From Oryzias latipes (lineage: Eukaryota > Chordata > Actinopteri > Beloniformes > Adrianichthyidae), in contig NC_019860.2 of assembly GCF_002234675.1 (NCBI RefSeq), positions 10,042,586 through 10,106,585 on the forward strand: a stretch of 64,000 nt of DNA, in the 5' to 3' direction. Numbering within the stretch: the stretch's first letter is position 1; every line of letters begins with the position of its first letter. The position numbers and the translations under genes were made by a program. Shown in pieces: positions 10,584-22,540 of the stretch. The notes under the pieces were generated by a model. The model worked only from the letters and a program-made list of their open reading frames with translations. It was not told where the DNA came from and did no database searches.

Positions 10584-11763
10584 TTGGTGTGGTGTGTTTG
10601 CCTGTCGCTGTCACTGATGTGCCTGTGTTGTCCGCGGACGGCGCCTCAGGGAGAGATAGCCGCGAGCGTGACTGCTGTGCCCCCGAGTGTGGGTGGCTGC
10701 GTGCATGCGGAGACACCTCCCGCACTAGGAGCCCCTGTCAGAGAGAGCTCTGAGAGGCTCAATCAGGGAAAACCACCTTTCAGCCTCCCTCGATATGATC
10801 CGTTCTCTCCAGGCAGCGGTGGGTCACGGGATGAGGCCCGACTGAAAGTTCGGCTCGCCCATCTGCAGCTGGAAGCGTAGGAAAAGGCGCAAACCCGCCA
10901 GATGCAGCTGGAGATCAAATGGATGGAGATCGAAGCCGAGACAGCTGGCAGGATCAGACAGCTGGAGCTGGAGGCAAAAGCTCACATTCCTGTAAACCCC
11001 GGTGACGATACAGACAGACCCTTTTCCGGTTTACCCACTAGCTCACTGGACCTCAGTAAATTGATTTGTCTCGTTCGCGCTTTCATGGAAGCGGAGGTTG
11101 GTTCATAATTTCGCATCATTTGAAAGAATCGCTGGTACTTTGAAGTGGCCCCGTGAAATGTGGCCTTTGTTGCTCCACTGCAACTTGAGTGGAATAGCCC
11201 AAGATGTTGAAGCGTCGCTCCCTTTTGAGGATTTACTAAATTATGATTTGGTTAAAAAGGCTCGTTTGCGGGCATGTGAACTCGTGCCTGAAGCTTTTCG
11301 CCAAAGGTTCAGAGACAGCAGAGAAAAAGTCTGTCACAAACTCATGTGGAGTTTGTTCGCGAAAAGAGCATTCTCTTTGATAAATGGTGTTCAGCATCTA
11401 AAGCTGATGATTTTGTTTCTCTTTGGGAACTTATGTTGTTGGAAGAGTTCAAACAAAGTTTGCCCGAAGGTTTTGTGGTCTACCTGAATGAGCAGAAGGT
11501 TAACTCTGTGACGTCAGCCAGAGTATGTGTTAACTCACAAAACATCCTTCCCTGTGCCAAACAACCACCTGAGAATAAGTCAAGTGCATCCAGAGAAACA
11601 CGCAAATGTTTTTTACTGTCACAAAACTGGACATGTCATCGCTGACTGCATTCTCCTGCAAAATAAAGCTGAACACGCCCAACAGGGTACTTGTCCAAAA
11701 GGGGTAGGAGTCATCTTAAAGTCAGGTAAAGGTAAAATCAGCGTTTCAATATTCTGCAGCTAA
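10584..11763 (+). pseudogene. Gypsy (Gmr1-like) retrotransposon gag remnant
   Basis: A gag-like protein is readable only across several frames. 10584-10880 and 10902-11108 share a frame, interrupted by TAG at 10878. They encode a charged helical region (LKVRLAHLQLEA, IRQLELEAKA). After a shift near 11100 comes a capsid-like region (FERIAGTLKWPREMWPLLL, LVPEAFRQRFRDSREK), then another frame from 11346 (EFVREKSILFDKWC, LLEEFKQSLPEG, YLNEQKV). A further frame has a zinc-knuckle-like motif (FYCHKTGHVIADC). This order matches the fish Gypsy gag family to which the SCAN domain has been traced. No protease, reverse transcriptase or integrase follows; a LINE tail begins at once. It is dead, with at least three frameshifts and one stop. 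Confidence 0.7.
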
Positions 11764-12066
11764 AATCTGGAACAGTCTCTCTGAAGTCGTAAGACAGGCC
11801 TCTTCTGTGTTCATGTTCAAATCTAGACTTAAAACATTTCTGTTTAGCCGTGTATATGACTGAAAGGTCCTATCTGCACCTTTCTTTCCTTTCCTTCCTT
11901 TATTTTTAAATCAATTTTCAAATTTTTTCTTTTCTTTTAAAGTAAATTTTACGTTGATTATTTCTATGATGTATTGTGATTTTAATGCATTTTTTCTGTT
12001 TTGTGAAGCACCTTGAATTTCTTTGTGTACGAATTGTGCTATACAAATAAACTTGCCTTGCCTTAA
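11762..12066 (+). mobile_element. L2/CR1-like LINE 3' end
   Basis: The segment ends in the pattern typical of fish L2-type LINE tails: GTGAAGCACCTTGAATTT, then GTGCTATACAAATAAAC, then a short CTTGC-type tandem tail. Upstream, TTCATGTTCAAATCTAGACT and the T-rich stretch also fit. It is a 5'-truncated copy without reverse transcriptase. Confidence 0.6.
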
Positions 12067-12618
12067 AAAACATCCAGCCTCCTGCTTTAAACCTGTTCTA
12101 CTTGAAGGTCTTGTCTCGCTGAGCGGCAAACGCACGGATGAGCGCTCAGTGCGCATTTTGAGGGACACAGGTGGTTCCAGACCTTATTTTGGCTAATGCA
12201 CTACCGTTTTCAGATCCATCCTCCTGTGGAAATACCTGCATGCTTCGTGGTATCGGCATGGGGTATTCTCCTCGCCCCATCCACCTCGTCCACCTGAGGT
12301 CGAAGTTAATTACAGGTATTTTCCCCATGGCCGTTTAGAGGGATGGACGGAATGGTGGCTGCTTCCGTGTCCTCTTTGTGTGTTGAAAAAACGTAGAGCC
12401 ACTTTAATCACACTTTAATCTTTATATCTTAACACCCCCACTCGAAATTAGCTCACTGTGTTACATTTTGATTCACTTTATCAGTTTCACATTAACACAG
12501 TAAACACCAAACAAATTCTGGGAAAACCTTCGTAATTTCAGCTTTGCTGCTGGATTAGTCATCACACCGGCCGTCATTTTATCAGTTGGACAGTAGTTCA
12601 ACAGAACTTTACCACTTG
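12067..12618. other. No gene seen
   Basis: Mixed sequence between the LINE tail and the BEL/Pao remnant. Part of it may belong to the BEL/Pao element in minus orientation, but no LTR ends could be defined. Confidence 0.4.
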
Positions 12619-14955
12619 TCACGATCTCTCTGATGAAACGGTATTTAAAGAAAACTGTTTAGTTGGGGTTATGAGAAATGGATTATCTGAACCGATAAGA
12701 ATATGGGGTTGAACCTTAGAAAAGGAGTTCACTGGAATATCATGCAGGTATGAGTACCGTTGCTTCAGTTTATCTACAGGATAACTCTGTTCAACTGGCA
12801 TTATCTTGTCTGATGTGAATGCACCTTCTATTGAGAACCTTTTCTCTGGGTTTGAAGCAGCTGAAATCTTAAGGTTTACAGCTCTCCCTTCTAGTATTTC
12901 AGTTTGCTGTCTCACTGTACATAATTTAAGGTTTTCTGGTTCACCCTTCAACCCAAGATACTTAGCTGCACCTGGCAACAACATAGTACGCTCAGATCCA
13001 TCATCTAAAATGGCATATGTGTCAAAGGTTTGATCCTTATTACTCAATCTCACTTTCACCACTTTTAGCAGTACTTTGGGGTATAGGCTCTGTGGATTCA
13101 TATACAGAACTCTCGATGTTCGAGCCCAGTTCGCGTCATGCAATATTCCTAAATGTTGGCCATTACACTTAGGACATGGCTTTCTCAAAGTACAATCTAC
13201 AGCTTTATGGGTTCTACCACACTTCCAACATCTATTCTGCTCCTTTAACCATTTTTTAACTTCATCTGCATTCCTTTTCCTGAGTAGGACACACACCTGA
13301 AACCTTTCCATCAGCTCCATGAAGAATGTTCGCAAATGGCATCTTTTGTCTTTGGCTCACTTCCTTTCTATGCATTTGAGGTACAACATGCAAGGTACTC
13401 GTTTGTGCTACAACAGCCTGACATTCAGCTTCAACTTCAAGCCATGCAGCAAAATCGACCAAATTATAAAAAACAACGGGCATCGTTGAACGAGCATGCC
13501 GAAAAAAGTTGGAAACTATCTCTGTAGGGAGCTTACTTAACAGTCGTTGTACATGTGAAGCGCATGCCAACTCTGCATTACCTTCTCCTGTTCCAAGAGA
13601 CTGTAACAGACCAACCAATGACCTCACTCTAACAGCAAAATTCTGAAACCCTTCTGCATCTCCACGAGCAACTCTAGGAAGACTCAAAATAGTTTGAATC
13701 TCTTTTAGGGCTAATTGATGCGGTTGGCCAAACTGTTGCTCCAAAGCAACTAAAGCTCTGGTATAAGGTTGGGGATGATGAGCATAAGACAGTGCAATGT
13801 GCCGTGCAACAGGATAACGCAAATGATCTAACAAAATATGGTATTTGCACATTTCTGACTCGTCAGCTGGTAGTAAGTTCATAAGAGCCTTTTTTAACAG
13901 TATAAATTTATAGGATCATTATGACTGAAATAAGGAAATTAAGGGTCCTCAACACGCATTGAATCTCTAGAGCCTATCATTTGCTGCTGCATAGGATGCT
14001 GTACAGATGGAGCCACATTACCTGAGGAGGAAACATTTGGTGGAAAACTGGAGGAAAGTTGAGGTACTGCAATGGCTGGTGGTTGTATTGCTTGTATAGA
14101 TGCAAACATCTACTGTGGTTGTGGTTGCTGGCTGGTAAGAGCATAGTTTGCATGAACTGCATTTAATCCTTGGCTTGGAAATTGTGGCCTTTGATCCAAT
14201 GATAAATAAAGCTGTGGTGGCTGAGTTGCAGGCACGGACCAAGGAGGTTGGTTTAGTGGAACATAAGGAGTGACAGCTGACGGCAAATGTACACTTGTAG
14301 ATGTAGAGGTAACAATTCCATGAGGTGATACTGAAGTAGAAGAGGTGTATGGGACAGCAGCTGGATTTAAGGACACAGAAATTGTTGGGAGGGATCATGC
14401 TTTAACTTGAGTTTGTGTAATATGGGGAACTGCAGCCGGTTCCTTCGGTTTGCATGGTAGAAAGGCTGTATGAGCATGGCTACAGGGATAGAGTGTTTGA
14501 GCAGACTGGGATATTTTCCCAATATCTGGGATAGCAGCCATTTCAGATATAGTGGGCTCAGAGTGGGCTTTCTCACATGGGATATCACTGGCATGACTTA
14601 CTTGGTCTGATGCAGGCTGAGGTACCTGGAGTCTGTCGCTGTCCACCTCTGATTCACTTTCAGTTGAGGTGTGCTCATACTGCTCAACCCTACCAATCAG
14701 GTCTCTGACCATGCCCTTTAACTCAGCCACTTCATTCCTCAATGCACGAGTCTCTGCGGCCTCTGCAGCAAGTTCCATCTCCTCTGTGGTTTGCTTTGAG
14801 GTTTGTCCATAGAATTCAGTTTGATAGTCTTGTAGGTACTTTGGTGGTCTCCTCACTTGTTTAGGTCTCTCTTTATGCTGCTCATCCTTCCAAATACCAT
14901 GGGTATTTGGAAGCCATAGTCCACCATAGATGTTACTTCCGGCACGAAGGACCAT
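12619..14955 (-). pseudogene. BEL/Pao retrotransposon gag-protease remnant
   Basis: Reading 5'-3' on the minus strand, three blocks are visible. 14955-14395 is a gag N-terminal region with RPPKYLQDYQTEF and a coiled-coil-like RALRNEVAELKGMVRDL. 13882-13262 is a BEL/Pao gag core (LLDHLRYPVARHIALSYAHH, ALVALEQQFGQPHQLALKEI). 13335-12619 carries a zinc knuckle (CWKCGRTHKAVDC) and then an A17-type aspartic protease-like region (YAILDDGSERTMLLPGAAKY). The last two blocks overlap in different frames, so there is a frameshift near 13300. The protease active-site DDGSERT stretch is recognisable. No reverse transcriptase or integrase follows, so this is a 3'-truncated remnant. Confidence 0.75.
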
Positions 14956-15366
14956 ACAGAAAACTGTTTAGTTGGTGTGGGTCATTGAACATCTTAGGTG
15001 GGGTGCACATTCAAACACTGAACTCCCAAATCTCCACAGGCATCTTATTTATTTGGATTGAGTTGATGAGTTGTGGATGATTTTGCCTGTAATTAAATGC
15101 AGAAACAAATGAATACAATGACACATCATTCATTGTTGGTTGAAGATAATAAAACATACGTCTATGGTGCATCCACTTAGCTGGACATGGACTGATCTGT
15201 GGTAGCAACTGGCTGGGACTGCTTCTTCTCCTGGTAGAGGTTGGAGGGGGGAAGGGAATGCAAGCTGGCTGAGTTAAGTAAGTTCCTGGCTGAGTCTCAC
15301 AGGTGCTCACTATTGCGCTGATAGTGGGTGTGGCCTGCTGGTGGTGCTGGATGACAACTAGTATTT

Positions 15367-17983
15367 TTAACAGTATTTGATGTCAATGTGCTTGCACCTT
15401 TGTCTGTTAACAGGATTTTTAGCCAGAGCTATGGTGCCTTGATTGTCTTCAAACACTTCAGTCTTTGCATAGCTGCATCCATCTAGGCCAGTGAATAACT
15501 GCTCTAAATAAATGACTTCTTGTAAAGCTGCTGCAAGAGATATGTATTCTGCTTCACATGTTGAGTGCCACCGTGGGCTGTCTTTTTGTTTTCCAAGAAA
15601 TGAGTGAGCTTTTCTCACTCAGACTCACACAGTACCCTGAAACACTGTGCCCATCCTTTTCATTGGATGCCCAGTCAGCATCACAATAAATCTGGAGTTT
15701 TTTTTAAAGAATAACTCCTTTTCCTGAGTACCTTTAAGATACCTGAGAACATGTTTAACATTGTTCCAGTATTGTTCTGTAGAATCTCCAAAATGATGAG
15801 AGAGTCTGCTCACAATATAACTCAGGTCCGGCGTAGTAGAAACTGGCAAGAAGATTAGGCTTCCTACTGCTTCCCTGTACTTTCTCACATCTGTCATTTT
15901 CTTTCTGTTGTCAAAATAGACCAGTTTCTGTTCACAACGGGTCTCCCTTGGTTTGCAGTATTCCTTTCCAAATCTTTCTAAGATGTTATTTTATGTATCT
16001 TTTTTGCGAGAAATTTTGTATTGGCATTGGGGAGATAACATACTGCTCTGTAAAAGAAATCTACAACCACTTTGGAGATTGTCATTACATTCAGTGTCAT
16101 GGTCTTGGAGATAAGCTGGTTTCCCTTTGGTTTGAATCGGATTCTTTCTTTGAGCTCTCTCTCGGGGTTTTCCCACACAGGATTGCTCTTCCTCTTCTGA
16201 GAGAGTTTTCAGGACCTGACCTCCGAGTCAGTGTCAACATTTTTACCTATCTATTTTTCCATCTCTGTTGGATCATCATCATTTGTTTCTCTTGGAAGCA
16301 TTCCATCAACACACTCCAAAAAGGGCTCTGTTGTTTGTGTTCCTTTTTCACTTGTAGCCCTATTAATGAATTTTACCAGTCTGTGCTTCTGGATTTTACT
16401 CTCATTCGGGCAGTAGACCAGGTAAGCTGGGCTATACTTGTCATTTCCAACAAAAACTCCTTCACTATATCTTGACTCAAACTTCCCTTTTGCTTCTTTG
16501 TAAGCCAAACATGTGGAGCCAAATTTATGGATGTTTGCAATATTTGGTTGCTTTCCTGTTAACATCTCATCCGCTGTTTTCTTTGTGCATCTGCTGTAAC
16601 ACCTGTTCCTGATGTAAGCTTCTGTCTGTATCGCATAGTTCCAAATCTTACCTGGCAAACCGCTTTTACATTAAGGCAAATTTCCTTCGTTCTGTCATGC
16701 TGCCTCATCATCACACTTTATTGTTTCTGGAAAGGATCAGTGTGCCCTTCCCCACCTTTTATTTCTGAAGCACCATTCAGGCTCCTGAACTATTTAAAAG
16801 TAATGGAGAAGCGTCATTACGCAATGCAGAAAATAAACAGCACTTCATTCCACCAATAGAAACTTATTGATTAAGGCACATTCAGTCTTTGTTTTTTCTT
16901 AGACTGAAAAATATTCTGTTGTGGAAATCAGACAATGTTGACTGTTCCCTTTCTATATATTAACTTAACAAAATAAAAGCACTATGAATTTGCTTTGGTA
17001 AATGCAACTTATGTATGAGATACAATTGCAGTGCTTAACATTGTGAAAATTAAATTGTAAAGGTTTCAGTTTCTTTCCTTTTGTGTTTGGTTCTTTGTTG
17101 GTTCTTGTTCTAGGTTGTGTTAACTTCCTGTTTTATTTTTCAGGGTTTCCTGTCTTGTTGTAGTTTTGAGTTTTATTTTGGTCCCCATCTTTTCTGATTG
17201 TGTTCAACTGTGTCTCGTTTGTCTGTGTGTATTTAAGTCTTTTCCTTCCTCCTGTGCTGCTCCATAGTTTGATGTCCCCCTTTTTACGAGTGTCAAGTTT
17301 CGAGTCTGTCTAGCCTGCTCTGCAGTGGTTATGGTTGTAGATTTTGTTTATTTTATTAAAGCCTTTTCCTGGAACCTTCTGCTTCCTCATCCTCTCTGCG
17401 CCTGGGTGCTTTTTTCTTCCCCCTTCGTAACATAAATAAACTGAATTTGACCTTTTTATTACAGTGGAAGACATTCAAATTCAGGTAGAGTTTTTTCAAA
17501 GTCACATAAAAAAAAGAAAAGAAAATATGTTTCAGTGAAATATTGGGATACGTATCGTATCACCAGACTCTTGCCAATACACACCCCTACTGTGTAGTCA
17601 ACAGTAAAAGACTGTGCGTATCTGCACCAATCTAAACTAGTTTGCATAGGACCAGCTAGATCTGTATGTACTAGTTGTAGTGGTTTTTCAGCCTTTTTAT
17701 CTGGCTCCTTGTTTCTTGTCTGAGTGGTTTTACCTTCTGTACACCCTCTGCATGGGTTCATCTGTTTATATATATCCCCTTTTACATCCATTCCTTTCAC
17801 CACACCTTGCAACTTTCTTATGTTGTCAAAATTGCAATGACCCATGATTTCATGCCAACCTTGAATAACGTGAACAGCTTTACATTTGTCATTGTCATCT
17901 TCAATAGTGGGTAAATAGTACAGTTTTTCATTTTCATGAATGTCAAACCTTGTGCCACATCTCGAGGTACCACCAAAAACCAC
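15367..17983 (-). pseudogene. Ty1/Copia retrotransposon remnant (integrase, RNase H)
   Basis: On the minus strand, 17983-17459 encodes the GAG-pre-integrase zinc region (WHEIMGHCNFDNIRKLQG, CRGCTEGKTTQ) and the start of the integrase core (LQLVHTDLAGPM). 16658-16251 encodes the integrase C-terminal part (AYIRNRCYSRCTKKT, FGSTCLAYKEAKGKFESR). 15897-15625 encodes the region after the RT palm (YREAVGSLIFLPVSTTPDLS, HVLRYLKGTQEK). 15618-15367 is RNase H (STCEAEYISLAAALQE, EDNQGTIALAKNP). The RT palm with its YVDD motif would need several hundred bp between 16250 and 15970 and is missing. About 0.8 kb of unrelated sequence (16670-17440) splits the integrase. Copia elements are a minority class in fish. 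Confidence 0.82.
16670..17440. mobile_element. Insertion within the Copia remnant, probably LTR-derived
   Basis: This stretch separates two parts of the Copia integrase. 17040-17440 is T-rich, with a TATA-like GTGTATTTAAGTC and a later TTATTAAAGCC, the layout of a fish Gypsy LTR (compare the solo LTR at 60477-60806). It sits next to similar pentamers (TAACAT near 17036 and 17430), but clean TG...CA ends could not be confirmed. Confidence 0.4.
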
Positions 17984-18501
17984 CCTAATGCCTCCGAAAC
18001 GTTAGCACAAAATACAAGTGCGCAGGTCGTACCCAGCCTGTGGCATTCCGTTTGCGCAGCCACAAAAAGGCTTGTCTAACAACTCTTCTGTGCCTATTCT
18101 TTCAGGTGCTAACCGTGTCACGACGTTGTGTGAACGTGACAGGTTTTCTTTAAAACAGGTCACAATAGGGAAGGATCAAAGGGATCCGTCTGATTCGGTG
18201 TCCGTGCTCCCCGTGTGCGCAAAGCAACGTGCCGCGCAGAGAGCTGATCCAATTTAATGCACGGGTTGTTTCGTTAGATGTTCTGCATGTGATCCTGTGG
18301 AAGGGGCACTAGTATTTAGACCGGAAAAATTAGGGAGCATTCACACCCCGCGACGATTTGTAATTTTGATGTAAACTGGGGAAGTTTAATTCATTTTTGG
18401 CGAGTTTCGGCGGGAAAAGCCAGACCGAAAGTATCTGTATAGTATAGAGTATAGAGCAGGTTTAGTTGAAGGTTAGTTTGTAATCAGAGAGGTGAAGCAG
18501 C
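17984..18501. other. No gene seen
   Basis: Short open frames only, none with a recognisable domain. It may contain the upstream part of the Copia element (minus strand) and the left part of the Harbinger fragment that follows. Confidence 0.35.
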
Positions 18502-18620
18502 ATGGCGTGTCCATTTGAAGATGATTTAGTTGATCAAGAAGCTCAGATAATACTTTTTCCACCATGAGAGGATGATAAGACCATGTTTGGATGTTGCAGA
18601 TATAAACTTTTTTACTTTGA
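18502..18620 (+). pseudogene. PIF/Harbinger transposase N-terminal fragment
   Basis: ATG at 18502 opens MACPFEDDLVDQEAQIIL, the characteristic start of fish Harbinger (HARBI1-like) transposases. The frame is then lost: a stop follows FPP, and downstream residues recur only after a shift. The rest of the transposase is absent, so this is an internally deleted or truncated element. Confidence 0.55.
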
Positions 18621-18904
18621 GCTAACCTAATTATTTGCTTCAGTTAGATCATTAAAAATCTTTTTTTTTTGTTAAGTCAGTTTAAAAATAACATAGTTTT
18701 CAGACAGTTATTTTACTTTCATTCAAATTAATTCAATTAAGTAGGTGTAACTTTGGTGCTGCTGTTAGATCGGCACCGCAAGGTATTGTGGGATGCCATT
18801 CCAATGAGTTATATCGCTAGAGGAGACACCTCCGCTTTGGAAGCCTGGCCGAGGGTGGCGGAGCGCGACGCCATCTTGCCTTTGTTGGCATCTAAGTAGC
18901 TTTT

Positions 18905-19400
18905 AGATAATTTATATATATTCATATTTCTATATATTTAAACATACAAATAAATATATAATATATGTATATAAGTTTATATAAATATACATTATTAGTT
19001 GCTGTTAAATAAGAGAAACAGCCTTATAAGGTCAAACTTTAATGAAAAATGCATTGTTGCTGGACTTCTTATAAATAAATATAAATTACAAAGAATTTGT
19101 AAAATTAATTTTTAAAAATTTCGAAGTTTTAGACCTCTTTGACATGTAATTTAAATTATTTAGAAAAGCCCAACAATAAGTCAATAATAATAATAAATAA
19201 TAACAATATATAAATAATAAGTCAATAATACTTAATAACAATATATAAACAAGTCAATAATAATGATGAATTAAAAAAATAATAATAATAAATCAATAGT
19301 AAGTCAATAATAATATTAAATGATAACAACAAATCAATAATAGGCCGATAATAATAAATGATAATAATACATCCATAATAAGTCCACAAGTCAACAACAG
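18905..19400. repeat. AT-rich low-complexity tract with AATAATAAGTCAAT-type repeats
   Basis: First a TATAAATATA-rich stretch, then irregular tandem repeats of AATAATAAATAAT and AAGTCAATAATAAT. No coding potential. Confidence 0.8.
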
Positions 19401-20273
19401 ATTTTCCCCTTTAGAAAACAAAAACAAAGAAAAACAATTGATTTACCCTACTGATTCATGTCAGTCATCAATGTTACTCAGATGGTATGGTGCTGGGTTT
19501 CAAGCAAACAGTCTAGCCAGTCTTATCAAAATATGTTTCCCCAAAATGTTTTGAACATAGCCACACTGTATTGCTAATTGGTAACACAGTGATCCATCTG
19601 GGTTTGCTCTTGTGATAGCTAAGGCCCACTTTTTCCTTAAGTCTGAGTCCATTGGAAACCTGCAAGAAAAAGTTCAGTCACTGAGTCAGAAAATTATAAA
19701 TCTATATTACTATAATAGCCTAGTCTTAGTTTAAAGACTAGGCTATTATTACGTACAAATTATACGTACATCATGCCTACATGTTAATAATAGCCCTGCA
19801 GCATCATGCATGTCAACATGTGTACGATTAATGACGCCCCTGCAGCATTAAAAGGAAAGAATTATAGTCCTTACCTGTCAAATGTTGTGCTTTCGTGGAC
19901 TCATTTCTCTGATTTTGGCAGTTGAAACCCGCACAATGAACTGCAAAAAATGTGTTCACATGCATGCACTGCAGCGATGCAACTCATTGTACCATTCCCT
20001 TTGCCTGTCTGGATGGATTTGGGTTTAAGTGTGGCTTTTTGACCAAATGTGTTTAGCTGTTTTACTGTGTTTTGCTGAGTTATTTTGTCCTACTAGGCTT
20101 AAGTCTCTGCACCATGAGTGAGAGGATGATGAGTTTATATAGCACCCCTACGGTCAATTGCTGTAATGAAAATGTCAGAAAGTTCGTAAATTAATGTATG
20201 CACTCAGTGCATATTGTTTCGTTCTTTTTATTGTTATAAAATGAGCATATCTGCCGGCTCACACTTAGACATA
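19401..20273. other. No gene seen
   Basis: Non-coding. About 19720-19750 contains a short inverted match (TAGCCTAGTCTTAGTTTAAA then GACTAGGCTATTA) that could form a hairpin. Nothing else was recognised. Confidence 0.4.
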
Positions 20274-21890
20274 CAGCGGGAAAATAAGTATTGAACACGT
20301 CAACATTTCTGTCAAAAAACATATTTCTAATCGAGCTATTGACAATAAATTTTCACCAGATGTCGGCATCAACCCAAGTAATGCACACATAGAAAGAAAT
20401 CCAAACATTCATGTCCATAAATGAAGATATGTGTAATAAAGTGAAATGGCACAGGGAATAAGTATTGAACACATGAAGAAAAGGAGGGGTAAACAGGTCT
20501 GGCAAGCCAAGAAAGCAGCTGGAGTTTGTCAGTATTCAGAAGGTTAACCTGCCCCCTATTAGTGCAAAGTAATATCAGCTGGTATAGTCCTGACTGATGC
20601 CATTTAAAAAGGTTTCTCACCAGCAAGGTGTTAGACAAGAAATATTGCATGATGGGTAAAAGCAAATAGCTGTCCAAAGACCTACACAACCTTATTGTTG
20701 CAAAACACACTGAAGGCATTGGTTACAGGAGTATTTCTAAACTTCTGAAAGTTCCAGTGAGTACCTTCGGGGCCATCATCCGGAAGTGGAAAGAACACGG
20801 CATTACCATAAACCTGCCACGGCCAGGTGCTCCTCGCAAGATTTCAGACAGAGGAGTCAGAACAATCATCAGAAGGGTTCTCCAACAGCCCAGGACAACT
20901 CGTGGAGAGCTTCAGAAAGACCTGGAATCAGCAGGTACCGTTGTTTCAAAGAAAACAATAAGTAATGCACTCAACCGCCATGGCCTCCATGCACGCACAC
21001 CACGCAAGACTCCATTTTGGAAGAAGACGCATGTTGAAGCTCGTTTGGAGTTTGCGACACAACATTTGGATAAACCCATGACATTCTGGGAGAAGATACT
21101 CTGGTCAGATGAGACCAAAATTGAACTCTTCGGATGTCATAAGACACAACATGTTTGGAGGAAAAATGGCACCGCACATCACCCCCAAGACACCATACCA
21201 ACAGTCAAGTTTGGAGGTGGGAGCATCATGGCGTGGGGCTGTTTTTCAGCATGTGGTACTGGTAGACTTCATATCATTGAAGGAATAATGACTGGAGAAA
21301 AGTATCGAGACATTCTTGATCAGAATCTGCTGTCTTCTGCCAGGCTGCTGAAGATGAAAAGAGGGTGGATCTTTCAGCAAGACAATGATCCCAAGCACAC
21401 AGCCAAGGTAACACTCAACTGGTTGAAGAAAAAGAAAATAAAGCTGCTAGAATGGCCCAGTCAATCACCAGACTTGAATCCAAATGAAAATCTTTGGAAA
21501 GAACTGAAGATCCGGTTTCACAGAAGAGCTTCCCGGAACCTTGAAGATTTGAAGGCAGTTTGTGTGGGTGAATGGGCCAAAATCACACCTGAGCAATGTA
21601 TTCGACTGGTTTCTCCATACAGGAGGCGTCTTGAGGCTGTAATCACCAACAAAGGTTTTTGCACTAAGTATTAAATGAATTTCAGTAAGCGTGTTCAATA
21701 CTTATTCCCTGTGCCATTTCACTTTATTACACATAACTTCATTTATGGACATAAATGTTTGGATTTCCTTATATGTGTGCATTACTTGGGTTGATGGCGA
21801 CATCTGGTGAAAATTTCGTGTCAATAGCTCGATTAGAAATATGTTTTTTGAGAGAAATGTTGACGCGTTCAATACTTATTTTCCCCGCTG
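20274..21890 (+). mobile_element. Tc1/mariner element, Sleeping Beauty-type (IR/DR)
   Basis: A 1617-bp element flanked by TA dinucleotides (20272-20273 and 21891-21892). The ends begin CAGCGGGAAAATAAGTATTG and finish with the inverse, CAATACTTATTTTCCCCGCTG. The terminal inverted repeats are about 200 bp long. Each holds an inner copy of the AATAAGTATTGAACAC motif (near 20457 and 21690), which is the IR/DR layout. The two arms are still very similar, so the copy is fairly young. Confidence 0.93.
20652..21674 (+). pseudogene. Tc1-like transposase, one stop at codon 6
   Basis: From ATG at 20652 the frame is MGKSK, then TAG (20667-20669), then LSKDL, and it stays open to 21674. Without that stop it would be 340 residues, the usual length for the family. 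Features in order are a paired-like helix-turn-helix region (GIGYRSISKLLKVPVSTFGA), a basic stretch (RPGAPRKISDR), and the catalytic core. The core has D153 (LWSDETKIELFG), D244 (FQQDNDPKHTA) and E279 (DLNPNENLWKELK), the DD34E spacing of Sleeping Beauty. The only visible lesion is the codon-6 stop, most simply a G-to-T change from GAG. Initiation at an internal codon (the longest open stretch starts with GTG at 20757) would lose the first DNA-binding helices. Confidence 0.9.
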
Positions 21891-21892
21891 TA

Positions 21893-22540
21893 TGAGAGGT
21901 GGCAAAATTTGATAAGTTATATATATATATACAAGGAAAATGGAAACAAGATCAGAAACTTGTGCGTTTACTTTGTCTGTTCTTCTACTACAAGCAGAAA
22001 CTCTTTCTTTTGCTGATGCAGCCGTGTTACTTTTTTGATGGACGTATAATCTTCATACACCGTCATTAAAACCTCAGACTCTGTCTCACTTCCGTCTCAC
22101 TGAAATGTAGCGCTCTCTTTTTTTCACCACGCGTTTCCATGGTGACTCCGGAAATCGGCGATCCATTGAGAATGTATTTGTCTTTGTCTGTGTACCTGCT
22201 GTGCACGTGCATTAACCCAGGGTTACCAAGTCGAGCGTTATCACGGCAACTCATATCCGGTCTTTTCAGGTGGATTTCAGCCAGAGTTCAGGGTTAAAGT
22301 CAGGGTAGGTTAATCATGCTTCCTGGAATAGCCCCCAGGTTATGTTCAGAGCATGAGTTCCTATGGGAACTAAGCATACCCTGAAACATACCTCTGTTTT
22401 TGTAACAGAAAGGTGAGGTTATCCGCTTCCTTAGCCTCAAACTTACCTATCTAGCATAACCTGCTCTCTGGAATACCCCTAGCACTGGATCATGCTCACC
22501 CGGAAATGATGCCACAGGAACAGGAAGGCTGTGCCGGTAG
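21893..22540. other. Unclassified non-coding sequence upstream of A2M gene 1
   Basis: A short (TA)n run at about 21919-21931, then mixed sequence with phrases such as CTGGAATAGCCCC and CTGGAATACCCCTAG that recur about 130 bp apart. It may be a non-autonomous DNA transposon, but no ends were fixed. Confidence 0.35.

Noticed and set aside
16251..16475. Plus-strand 175-codon open frame at 15948-16475
   Set aside because: It is antisense to the Copia integrase C-terminal and post-RT region and shows no domain.
17036..17436. TAACAT on both sides of an LTR-like stretch as a target duplication
   Set aside because: The enclosed sequence does not start with TG and end with CA in register, so the match may be chance.
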